6,122 nt of DNA from Myxococcales bacterium (lineage in GTDB: Bacteria; Myxococcota; Polyangia; Fen-1088). Shown here one piece after another: positions 1 through 5,592 of this stretch (the first letter of the stretch is position 1; every line of letters starts with the position of its first letter). The notes under the pieces were generated by a model, which was given only the letters and a program-made list of their open reading frames with translations, made no database searches and was not told the origin of the DNA. Where the stretch lies: positions 1-6,122 of the forward strand of contig PMJE01000026.1 of the NCBI GenBank assembly GCA_003157315.1, given 5' to 3'. Made by a program: the position numbers and the translations under genes.

Positions 1-1
1 C

Positions 2-1324
2 TGTCACACCGGCAAGCTGGTCGATGGGCTGACCATCGGGTGTCCGACGCACAACCTGATTCCGGAGTGGAACGACCTCATCTACAAGGGACGCTGGCGG
101 CAAGCGCTGGACCGGCTGCTGAGGACCAACAATTTTCCCGAGTTCACCGGGCGCGTGTGCCCAGCCCCTTGCGAGGGGTCCTGCGTGCTCGGCATCAATG
201 CGCCACCGGTTACCATCAAGGTCAATGAGTGCGCCATCATCGACCGCGGCTTCGACGAGGGCTGGGTCGTGGCGCAGCCGCCGACGCAGCGGACGGGCAA
301 GACCGTGGCCGTGGTGGGCTCGGGCCCGGCGGGTCTGGCCTGCGCCGACGAGTTGAACCGCGCTGGGCACCTGGTCACAGTGTACGAGCGGGCGGATCGG
401 GTGGGTGGTTTGCTCATGTACGGCATTCCTGCGATGAAGCTGGACAAAAACCTGGTCAATCGGCGGGTCAAGCTGATGCAGGCGGCCGGAGTGCGCTTCC
501 GCACCGGCGTCGAGGTCGGCAAGACCATGTCGGCATCCAAGCTGCGCGCGGACCACGACGCTCTGGTGATTTGTGGCGGAGCTTGCAAGCCACGTGACCT
601 GCCAGTTGAAGGGCGCAATTTGCGTGGCGTGCACTTCGCAATGGAGTACCTCACCGCCAACACCCGTAGCTTGCTCGACAGTGGCGGCACGGACGCAACT
701 CCGATCCACGCGCGCGACAAGCACGTGGTCGTGATCGGCGGCGGCGACACCGGCAACGACTGTGTGGGCACTGCGCTTCGCCAAGGCTGCAAGAGTGTCA
801 CCCAACTGGAGATCCTGCCGCGGCCGCCCGACCAGCGTGCGGTGGACAACCCATGGCCACTGTGGCCCAAGATCTATCGTGTCGACTATGGACAGGAAGA
901 GGCAGCGGCACGGTTTGGCGCGGACCCCAGGCTGTTTTCCGTGCAGACCAGGCGCCTGCTGGGCGAAGGCCAGGTGCAAGGCATCGAGATCGCTGACATT
1001 CGCTTCGTGCCCCAGCCCGAACGGCGGCCGCCGAAAATCGAGGAGTTCCCGGGCACGGTGCGCACGTTGCCTACGGATCTGGTGCTGCTGGCCATGGGCT
1101 TCCTCGGGCCCGAGCGCGAGGGCATACTGGCCGAGCTGGGCGTGGATCTAGACGGCCGCGGCAACGTGGTGGTCGACGAGAACCAGCAGACCAGCATCCC
1201 CGGCGTATTTGCAGCCGGAGACATGGTGCGCGGCCAATCGTTGGTGGTGTGGGCCATCATGGAAGGGAGACAAGCGGCGCGCGGCGTGGACCGCGCACTC
1301 ATGGGCGAGACGGTGTTGTTGTAG
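2..1324 (+). CDS. gltD: Glutamate synthase (NADPH) small subunit, 5'-truncated by window edge
   Basis: The small subunit takes electrons from NADPH through FAD and iron-sulfur clusters to the large subunit GltB, which makes two glutamates from glutamine and 2-oxoglutarate in the cytoplasm. The open frame runs from the window edge for 440 codons to TAG. The family is usually about 470-490 residues, so roughly 45 N-terminal residues lie outside. Residue numbers here count from the first visible codon. Visible marks are FCHTGKL-like text at the edge, IPEWNDL (20-26), and NNFPEFTGRVCPAPCEGSC with C53, C57 and C61; with C1 and C14 these are iron-sulfur ligand cysteines of the family. The FAD site GSGPAG is at 106-111, the NADPH site GGGDTG at 246-251, and the C-terminal FAD motif GVFAAGD at 401-407. 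The internal GTG at 155 is Val52, not a start. gltB is expected just upstream. The gene converges on the nuclease gene, 54 bp away, with no strong terminator. Confidence 0.97.
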   Translation, partial: CHTGKLVDGLTIGCPTHNLIPEWNDLIYKGRWRQALDRLLRTNNFPEFTGRVCPAPCEGSCVLGINAPPVTIKVNECAIIDRGFDEGWVVAQPPTQRTGKTVAVVGSGPAGLACADELNRAGHLVTVYERADRVGGLLMYGIPAMKLDKNLVNRRVKLMQAAGVRFRTGVEVGKTMSASKLRADHDALVICGGACKPRDLPVEGRNLRGVHFAMEYLTANTRSLLDSGGTDATPIHARDKHVVVIGGGDTGNDCVGTALRQGCKSVTQLEILPRPPDQRAVDNPWPLWPKIYRVDYGQEEAAARFGADPRLFSVQTRRLLGEGQVQGIEIADIRFVPQPERRPPKIEEFPGTVRTLPTDLVLLAMGFLGPEREGILAELGVDLDGRGNVVVDENQQTSIPGVFAAGDMVRGQSLVVWAIMEGRQAARGVDRALMGETVLL

Positions 1325-1378
1325 CGAGCGGGCTGGGCGAGTCCCGATCGTTCAACGCCCCGATCTTCCTATGTTCTG

Positions 1379-2692
1379 TCAGAGGGCGGCAATGCACTCG
1401 GGCTCAGCGCCCTCCTTGCCGTGGTCGATTAGGATCCTGCTTCCTTCAACGCGGAGCCATCCATGCTGGGTCATGAGGGCGCGCATGAAGGTATCGGCAA
1501 CTCCACTCTTCGGATTGGCAAGGTGTAGGTCAAGAAGGCGAACGAGATCAAGCGTGCGAAGTACCAGAATTTTGAGGGCAACGGCATGTTGCACCTGTTC
1601 AGACGAAACCTCTTGAGCCTTCTCTTTCAGCGACTTTGCATTGTTGTGCGTGTTCTGGATAAGAACGGTAGGGAAGGACGAGGGTAAGCAGGCGCGCTCT
1701 CTGTGGCTGTCCGCCTGGTTCACATTCTCGCGTTTGATCCCACGGGCAGTGCCCTTCACTTCGACGAAGACGGCTGGCTTGCCCCTGGGATTCAAGAGTT
1801 TAAGGTCCTCGCGGAACTCGTCCGTGGCGTCCACTGAAAGGCCAAAGCCGACAGACAGTATCTTGGCAACCGCCTCGACGAGCTTCTCTCCTGAACCCGC
1901 CAAGGCCCACTTGTAGTCGGCCAACGTTTGCAGGTCGGTATCGATCTTGTCGGCCAAGGCTAGATGTTGCGAGCGATCCGATTGAAGGGGTGTCTCAGTC
2001 TTGAATACAAAGCGGTGAGCCCATTCGGGCAATTCCACGTTGAGGCGGCGAGTGGTTAGCACCAAACCAGAGACTAGCGTCCTGAAGAAGTGACCCAGTT
2101 CAGTGGGGTCGGGGTCTGGCAAAACCGACGGTACAAAGTAGATCCTTGCATCAGCGACGAGTGCCGCCGCATGCTCGCCGCTGCCGTGCGAGCACATCGC
2201 GAGAGGACGAACGTCTTCGTTCTGTGGTAGGAAAGTGAAGACGCTAGAGGCTGCGCCGTAGCGCGCCAAAAAGTCAGACAGTTCCTGCTGTTTGGCGCTG
2301 ATTGCGGTGCTTGGAACCGGAAGGTCGTACACTTGGATGCCGAACGCATCAAGGACACAACTCGGGATGTCTGTCCGAGTGAGTTCCCCGTTTATGAGAA
2401 GAGGCCGATACAAGAGGAAGCAAATAAAGCCGCCCTTGTCGATAAGGAGCTTCATTTCGTTGATGCGTTTGTTCAGTGCATTGCTGTCGTAGGTTCTTCT
2501 AGCACGGTCCTCAAAGATCCCTTGGAAGAGAACGACGCCGGCATATCGATCAAATGGTGCCGCTGCGCCATAGGGCACGAACGTGAGCACGCCGTCGGAG
2601 GCGTCGATGCGGGCAAATAGCGGTACGTTGACCTTGTCGGCGCCGTAAACTAGGTACTCGGGGCGAGAAGGTTTTGGGGAGTCGGTTACCAT
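1379..2692 (-). CDS. Hypothetical protein with C-terminal PD-(D/E)XK (Mrr-like) nuclease domain
   Basis: A 437-residue protein that I cannot assign to a named family. Residues about 1-230 look like an alpha/beta, Rossmann- or glutamine-amidotransferase-like fold: strand YAGVVLFQG (50-58), a helix, then LLIDKGGFICFLLYRP (82-97), and later ARIYFVPS (182-189). No nucleophile elbow is visible. Residues about 240-280 are helical. Residues about 265-395 read as a PD-(D/E)XK core: E273 in the first helix, D296 in the first strand, E311-V-K313-G in the second strand, and Q326 in the next helix as in Mrr-type enzymes. A strand PTVLIQN (341-347) and a closing ILVLRTLDLVRLL (375-387) follow. The role is probably DNA cleavage, perhaps controlled by the N-terminal domain; this is inference. 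No methyltransferase partner is visible. The DNA is about 48-57% GC in sampled lines against about 67-77% in neighbours, suggesting transfer. The start is the first ATG; its ribosome site is weak. Confidence 0.82.
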   Translation of the reverse strand: MVTDSPKPSRPEYLVYGADKVNVPLFARIDASDGVLTFVPYGAAAPFDRYAGVVLFQGIFEDRARRTYDSNALNKRINEMKLLIDKGGFICFLLYRPLLINGELTRTDIPSCVLDAFGIQVYDLPVPSTAISAKQQELSDFLARYGAASSVFTFLPQNEDVRPLAMCSHGSGEHAAALVADARIYFVPSVLPDPDPTELGHFFRTLVSGLVLTTRRLNVELPEWAHRFVFKTETPLQSDRSQHLALADKIDTDLQTLADYKWALAGSGEKLVEAVAKILSVGFGLSVDATDEFREDLKLLNPRGKPAVFVEVKGTARGIKRENVNQADSHRERACLPSSFPTVLIQNTHNNAKSLKEKAQEVSSEQVQHAVALKILVLRTLDLVRLLDLHLANPKSGVADTFMRALMTQHGWLRVEGSRILIDHGKEGAEPECIAAL

Positions 2693-2708
2693 CAGGGGCT
2701 GGACTTAG

Positions 2709-2737
2709 ATGGTACTTTCTCCCCGCGGAGTCGTCGA
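2709..2737 (-). promoter_or_regulatory. Candidate promoter of the PD-(D/E)XK gene
   Basis: On the minus strand, TCGACG (2737-2732; four of six bases match TTGACA) is followed after 17 bp by TACCAT (2714-2709). The predicted transcript starts near 2702, about 10 bases before the ATG at 2692. This would leave almost no leader, in line with the missing Shine-Dalgarno sequence. Prediction by eye only. Confidence 0.35.
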
Positions 2738-2815
2738 GTCGCGTGGTCGGTGAAGCAAGAGCGACGCGGGAAACGAGGAAGGGGCCGACGCGTGGGGACC
2801 GCGCCCCCGCCACCT

Positions 2816-4120
2816 TCACCCCATCCCGATCATCGCCCCCACGGCCCAGTCGTAGTTGACCACGCTGCCGTCCCACTCAGGCAGGTTGGTCTCCGCTCCC
2901 AGCTCCAGCCCCTGATCCGCTGCCCTTTCGCGCAGGAATGCGACCGCATCCTCGACGATTTCACGCGGCGGCTCGGGCGGAAGCGCCCGGCCGTCGGGCG
3001 CGGTGAAGGCCAGAGCGCCGTCGGCATCGAGCTGCACCCTCCAGCCGCCCTCGTGCACGAGGTGGTGATGCGCGGTACATAGCTGCACCAGATTGCCGAG
3101 GCTGGTCTCGCCGCCGTGGAGCCAGTGGCGCAGGTGGTGGCCGTGCAAAAAGCGCGTGTTGGTGCAACCAGGAAAGCGGCAGCCTCGGTCGCGCAGGGAT
3201 AGGGCGCGGCGAATTGCGGGTGGAATCTGGCGGGTACGGCGGCCAATGTTCAGTTGACTTCCACCACTGCCGGACACGGCCACAAGGCCACAGTCGCAGG
3301 CGATGCGGCGAAACGTTTCCGCGGAAACGCGGCTGCCGTCGTCGAGAGTTGCGGCCAGGGTGCCGTCGGGCGCGAGCGGGTCCTGGTCGACGTGGATCAT
3401 GACCTGGAAGCGCTCGCTGCCTTTGCCGGTGCCGGTGTTGCCGGCTAGGTAACCTTCGGCAAGGGCGACCACAGCGTCGGCGCGCGAAGGCCAAGGGGAG
3501 GACGTTTCCGCGGAAACGTCGTCGGCGCAGTCGGCGTTCTCCGTCGGGGTGGGGACGGTGGCGCTCGCGACGGCGGGCTTGCTTACATGCTTCACCTCGC
3601 GGGCGCAATCGAGCGCGCGCATCACCAGGTCGGCCTCATCGGGGTGCAACGTGATCTCCAGGCGGACCATTCCTCCGGGAAGATCGCGGCGGCGCACTGT
3701 CCGCTCTTCCGGCGCGGGAGACACATCTTCGGCCAGGGCGCGCCGGTAGCCGCGGCACAGGCGTTCGAGCTGTACGCCAGTGGCGTAGGCGGACATCGCA
3801 ACCAACTCGGCCTCGGTTTCTGGTTTTGCGACGCGGGTGAGTGCGCGTGCCTTGGCGTACGACAACTTGCCGGTCTTCAGCGCTTGGTCGATCGCGGGCA
3901 GCTTGCCGAGCGCCCGCGCCACGCGCACCTTCTCGCGCGCGGTCGCGGGCGCCCAACCCACCCGCCATGCCAACCAGTGGGCGCACGACATCGCCCCCTG
4001 CTGGTACCAACCGCCCGCCTCATCAAAGTGCCGGATGCATTCGAGCAGCCTGTGCGTGGCCGCGTCGATGTGCACCGCCAGGACCGCTATCTCCTGACCC
4101 ATTTCCTCGACGGAGAACAT
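2816..4120 (-). CDS. DUF222 and HNH endonuclease domain protein (13E12-type)
   Basis: A 434-residue protein of the DUF222/HNH class, common in actinobacteria and also seen in proteobacteria; most members have no proven role and are presumed DNA nucleases. The DUF222 part is at about 10-170, with the typical CAHWLAWRVGWAPATAREKV (46-65) and LPAIDQALKTGKLSYAKARA (74-93). A low-complexity linker (about 175-215) follows. The HNH part is at about 295-360: C314-RFPG-C319, H328-H329, H332-W, GGETSLGNLV (336-345), C348, and H351-H353, consistent with a zinc-bound beta-beta-alpha-metal site with all expected residues present. VSAET occurs twice, at 202-206 and 265-269, each coded by the same perfect DNA palindrome. 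The ATG at 4120 is chosen because a promoter and dyad end exactly there; the in-frame ATG at 4102 (Met7) is the alternative. There is no Shine-Dalgarno sequence. It stands 123 bp upstream of the PD-(D/E)XK gene on the same strand, probably as a separate unit. Confidence 0.93.
   Translation of the reverse strand: MFSVEEMGQEIAVLAVHIDAATHRLLECIRHFDEAGGWYQQGAMSCAHWLAWRVGWAPATAREKVRVARALGKLPAIDQALKTGKLSYAKARALTRVAKPETEAELVAMSAYATGVQLERLCRGYRRALAEDVSPAPEERTVRRRDLPGGMVRLEITLHPDEADLVMRALDCAREVKHVSKPAVASATVPTPTENADCADDVSAETSSPWPSRADAVVALAEGYLAGNTGTGKGSERFQVMIHVDQDPLAPDGTLAATLDDGSRVSAETFRRIACDCGLVAVSGSGGSQLNIGRRTRQIPPAIRRALSLRDRGCRFPGCTNTRFLHGHHLRHWLHGGETSLGNLVQLCTAHHHLVHEGGWRVQLDADGALAFTAPDGRALPPEPPREIVEDAVAFLRERAADQGLELGAETNLPEWDGSVVNYDWAVGAMIGMG
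3314..3329. repeat. Intragenic palindrome, copy 1 (16 bp)
   Basis: CGTTTCCGCGGAAACG is a perfect 16-bp palindrome inside the HNH gene. On the coding (minus) strand it encodes the Val-Ser-Ala-Glu-Thr of residues 265-269, just before RRIACD, a conserved stretch of the family. The flanking bases (A on the left, C on the right) break the symmetry. The same 16 bases recur at 3503-3518. Confidence 0.9.
3501..3520. repeat. Intragenic palindrome, copy 2 (20 bp)
   Basis: GACGTTTCCGCGGAAACGTC is a perfect 20-bp palindrome. It contains the same 16-bp core as copy 1 and is read in the same frame, coding Val-Ser-Ala-Glu-Thr at residues 202-206. This copy lies in the low-complexity linker between the DUF222 and HNH parts, where no protein-level constraint is expected. 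That makes a DNA-level origin more likely for this copy. Confidence 0.92.
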
Positions 4121-4155
4121 GCCGATAAGCTAAACATATGTTCAGTCCATCGGCA
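4120..4155. promoter_or_regulatory. 36-bp concentric dyad, candidate operator of the HNH gene
   Basis: A central perfect palindrome AACATATGTT (4133-4142) and outer 7-bp arms TGCCGAT (4120-4126) and ATCGGCA (4149-4155) share exactly the same centre, between 4137 and 4138. In the 6-bp steps between them two further pairs match, giving 14 of 18 symmetric pairs over 36 bp. The dyad covers the -35 to -10 region and ends on the first base of the HNH start codon. A dimeric or tetrameric regulator bound here would block transcription. What binds is unknown; self-regulation is one option. Confidence 0.7.
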
Positions 4156-4156
4156 A
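4127..4156 (-). promoter_or_regulatory. Promoter of the HNH gene, probably leaderless
   Basis: On the minus strand TTGCCG (4156-4151) is followed after 18 bp by TAGCTT (4132-4127). Only six bases then separate the -10 hexamer from the ATG at 4120, so transcription should begin at or next to the start codon. Upstream, short A or T runs at 4161-4164, 4173-4175, 4182-4186 and 4195-4198 repeat about every 11 bp and may act as an UP-like or bent element. Confidence 0.5.
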
Positions 4157-4272
4157 GCGGAAAACGATCGGATTTCGGCGATTTTTCTCGATGATTTTCG
4201 CGGGGCTTGAATGCTTGCGCCGTACCGCGACTTCGGTCCTCCGATCTGTTCTCGCGTGGGCGCGGGTCCTGC

Positions 4273-4286
4273 TATCTTCTTCGCCA
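4273..4286 (+). promoter_or_regulatory. Candidate leaderless promoter of the 179-residue hypothetical gene
   Basis: TATCTT (4273-4278) sits seven bases before the ATG at 4286, where a -10 hexamer would place the transcript start on or next to the start codon. No convincing -35 is seen (TTCTCG at 4249-4254 is weak), and there is no Shine-Dalgarno sequence. This supports the ATG at 4286 over the further upstream ATG at 4211. Confidence 0.4.
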
Positions 4287-4825
4287 TGCCCCTTCCCAAG
4301 CAGCCCTATGTTGCCTCACCAGACCAGGTCCGGATCACTCGCAAGGGCGACTACGCAATCATCGAATACGCGGATAGCACGGTCGCGACTACGCACCTGA
4401 AGATGGGCGCCGACCTACTGGCCGCGATGACCGATGCCGAGGTCCTCGATTTCTGGAACGAGCACATCAAGGTCCGCCAGGCATTGAGCAACAGCTTCGA
4501 CTACACAGCGAAGGAGATCCCGGTTGGCAAGCCGCAGGTCGAGTATTTTGAAGAGGGCGACCAGTGGGTGGCTCGTGGCGGGGTGCTGCGGTGCCAGATC
4601 GTCACAGATGCTGCTGTGCCGGTCGAACTCGACGAGCCCGTCGTCTCTATAGATGGCCGGGATTTCACGGTGGCCGAGTTCATCAAGCTGCTCGGCGGTC
4701 ATGGCGGCTGGGGAATGCGCATCGTGTTCGTGCCTGAGGACGAGCTGAAAGTGCAGCCAAAGATCAGAGTGCAAGATCCGGCGGCCGAAGAGAACGATTC
4801 TTTCGACAAGAAGCCGATGCAGTGA
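4286..4825 (+). CDS. Conserved hypothetical protein, 179 residues
   Basis: I recognise the general look of a conserved soluble protein but know no function for it. Visible parts are an opening QVRITRKGDYAIIEYAD (14-30) that reads as two beta strands, a helix around 45-68 (MTDAEVLDFWNEHI), IPVGKPQVEYFEEGDQW (78-94), a strand VLRCQIVTD (100-108), VVSIDGRDFTVAEFIKLL (119-136), and a Gly/Trp-rich GGWGMRIVFVP (140-150). The tail is acidic and likely disordered. There is no signal peptide, membrane segment or obvious catalytic motif. The in-frame ATG at 4211 would add 25 poorly structured residues that cover the -10 element, so 4286 is preferred. It is divergent from the HNH gene (165-bp shared upstream region) and convergent with the toxin gene. 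Its GC is like that of the chromosome, so it may be a resident gene. Confidence 0.82.
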   Translation: MPLPKQPYVASPDQVRITRKGDYAIIEYADSTVATTHLKMGADLLAAMTDAEVLDFWNEHIKVRQALSNSFDYTAKEIPVGKPQVEYFEEGDQWVARGGVLRCQIVTDAAVPVELDEPVVSIDGRDFTVAEFIKLLGGHGGWGMRIVFVPEDELKVQPKIRVQDPAAEENDSFDKKPMQ

Positions 4826-4826
4826 T

Positions 4827-4890
4827 CCCAGCAGACCTCACCAAGGTTGACGACCGAGACCAGGATCGGCTGCTTGTGCTGTCTGCTGGG
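4827..4890. repeat. 10-bp perfect inverted repeat filling the convergent gap; possible two-way terminator
   Basis: CCCAGCAGAC (4827-4836) and GTCTGCTGGG (4881-4890) are exact reverse complements separated by 44 bp. The left arm begins one base after the hypothetical gene's TGA; the right arm ends six bases before the toxin gene's stop. Inside, CAC/GTG (4839-4841 with 4876-4878) and CCGA/TCGG (4854-4857 with 4866-4869) allow the stem to continue. There is no T-run, so it is not a classical intrinsic terminator. It could protect 3' ends or stop converging transcription. Confidence 0.6.
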
Positions 4891-4896
4891 GTATGT

Positions 4897-5310
4897 CTAC
4901 CTGTGCGTCCTGCTCGCCCGAAGGCGATCCCATAGGCCGCGCGGATTGACTACTGGCAGCGGCAGGCGGGAGATGGCTTCGAGAAGCGAGGAATCGCCAG
5001 TGACGAGCACGTCGGCCTTTCCGGCAACCGCCGAGGCCACGATCCACTCGTCGTCCGGGTCAGAGATTCCTAGGTTCAGATGCGCCTTCGGTCTGGGAAC
5101 CAGCACCGCATCCCGCAGCAGATCGTCGATCTCGTCGATCAGTCCCCGCGGCAGCTTGATGCGGTCGCGCAGCGCGCGGTGCAGTTCAACCAGAACAACC
5201 TCGCCGACAATCATCTCGTGCTCGAGCAGGACGTGGCTGAACAAGTCGGCGCAAAGGCCTCGCGTGGCAAAGGCGCTGACCAGGACGTTGGTATCGAAGA
5301 ATATCCTCAC
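4897..5310 (-). CDS. PIN-domain RNase toxin (VapC-like, type II toxin-antitoxin)
   Basis: A 137-residue protein of the PIN-fold toxin group annotated as 'putative toxin-antitoxin system toxin component, PIN family'. Such proteins are metal-dependent RNases that stop translation unless bound by their antitoxin. The acidic residues are in place: D6 in IFFDTNVLVSAF, E42 in VVLVELHRAL, the D84-P-D-D-E88 cluster (D87 the likely ligand), and D106 in VLVTGDSSLL. This predicts an active enzyme. The closing LPLPVVNPRGLWDRL fits the family's C-terminus. The start is GTG at 5310, which overlaps the antitoxin's TGA by four bases (GTGA), so the two are translationally coupled; there is no separate ribosome site. 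RNA target unknown. Confidence 0.92.
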   Translation of the reverse strand: MRIFFDTNVLVSAFATRGLCADLFSHVLLEHEMIVGEVVLVELHRALRDRIKLPRGLIDEIDDLLRDAVLVPRPKAHLNLGISDPDDEWIVASAVAGKADVLVTGDSSLLEAISRLPLPVVNPRGLWDRLRASRTHR

Positions 5311-5528
5311 GACAGTTCGCGGAACACGTCGTCGTCGGTGAGGTAGCCACGGGCCTCGGCGAGCGGTAGCACCTTTGCCCGCAGCCGCTCGAATCGCAGC
5401 AGGGCAATCTGGCGGCGCAAAGCATCGCGCGCGAGATCACTTCGGGTCCGTCCCGTCTGAGCGCAGGCCCGTGCCAGCTCGCGATCAAGCTTCCCGTCCA
5501 GCCGAATCGTGATGGTCGATGATCTCAT
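5307..5528 (-). CDS. Ribbon-helix-helix antitoxin
   Basis: A 73-residue protein, first gene of the toxin-antitoxin operon. The strand STITIRL (4-10) and helices at about 14-26 (LDRELARACAQTG) and 28-50 (RTRSDLARDALRRQIALLRF) form a ribbon-helix-helix DNA-binding unit. The tail LPLAEARGYLTDDDVFREL (54-72) is the usual toxin-wrapping segment of such antitoxins. It should neutralise the PIN toxin and repress the operon promoter together with it. The ATG at 5528 is chosen over the in-frame GTG at 5546 because the strand motif begins right after it and the -10 hexamer lies between the two. The antitoxin-first order and coupling match type II systems. Confidence 0.88.
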   Translation of the reverse strand: MRSSTITIRLDGKLDRELARACAQTGRTRSDLARDALRRQIALLRFERLRAKVLPLAEARGYLTDDDVFRELS

Positions 5529-5536
5529 CGTAAGAC

Positions 5537-5565
5537 AAAGTAACACGTGGCAGACTGATCGGCAA
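5537..5565 (-). promoter_or_regulatory. Promoter of the toxin-antitoxin operon, probably leaderless
   Basis: On the minus strand TTGCCG (5565-5560) is followed after exactly 17 bp by TACTTT (5542-5537). The ATG begins eight bases later at 5528, so the transcript should have no leader, in agreement with the absence of a Shine-Dalgarno sequence. CACGTG (5544-5549) lies in the spacer and could be the core of the autoregulatory site, but no long dyad is seen. The nine bases CTTGCCGAT here also occur at the HNH promoter. Confidence 0.55.
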
Positions 5566-5592
5566 GTCAGCTGGCCTTTTCAGTTCACTAGT

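Noticed and set aside
82..870. Long open frame (262 codons) on the minus strand across gltD
   Set aside because: It is a shadow of the GltD frame in high-GC DNA; it has no family resemblance, while the plus strand carries unmistakable GltD motifs.
1335..1365. Possible terminator after gltD (GGGCG/CGCCC or GATCG/CGATC stems)
   Set aside because: Only 5-bp alternative stems with 10-16-base loops and no clear T-run; such stems are expected by chance here.
2961..3608. 215-codon minus-strand frame overlapping the HNH gene in another frame
   Set aside because: Arg/Pro-rich composition typical of an out-of-frame reading of GC-rich DNA; the HNH frame explains the region.
3587..4210. 207-codon plus-strand frame opposite the HNH gene
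   Set aside because: It is antisense to the well-recognised DUF222 region and shows no domain of its own.
4087..4299. 70-codon minus-strand frame upstream of the HNH gene
   Set aside because: It runs through the promoter and operator, has no recognisable motif, and ends inside the HNH gene out of frame.
4812..4871. 7-bp inverted repeat AGCCGAT / ATCGGCT
   Set aside because: It crosses the better 10-bp repeat, lies partly in coding sequence, and is short enough to arise by chance.
5551..5573. Possible antitoxin operator around CTGA...TCAG
   Set aside because: Only 5 of 8 symmetric pairs match; too weak to call an operator.
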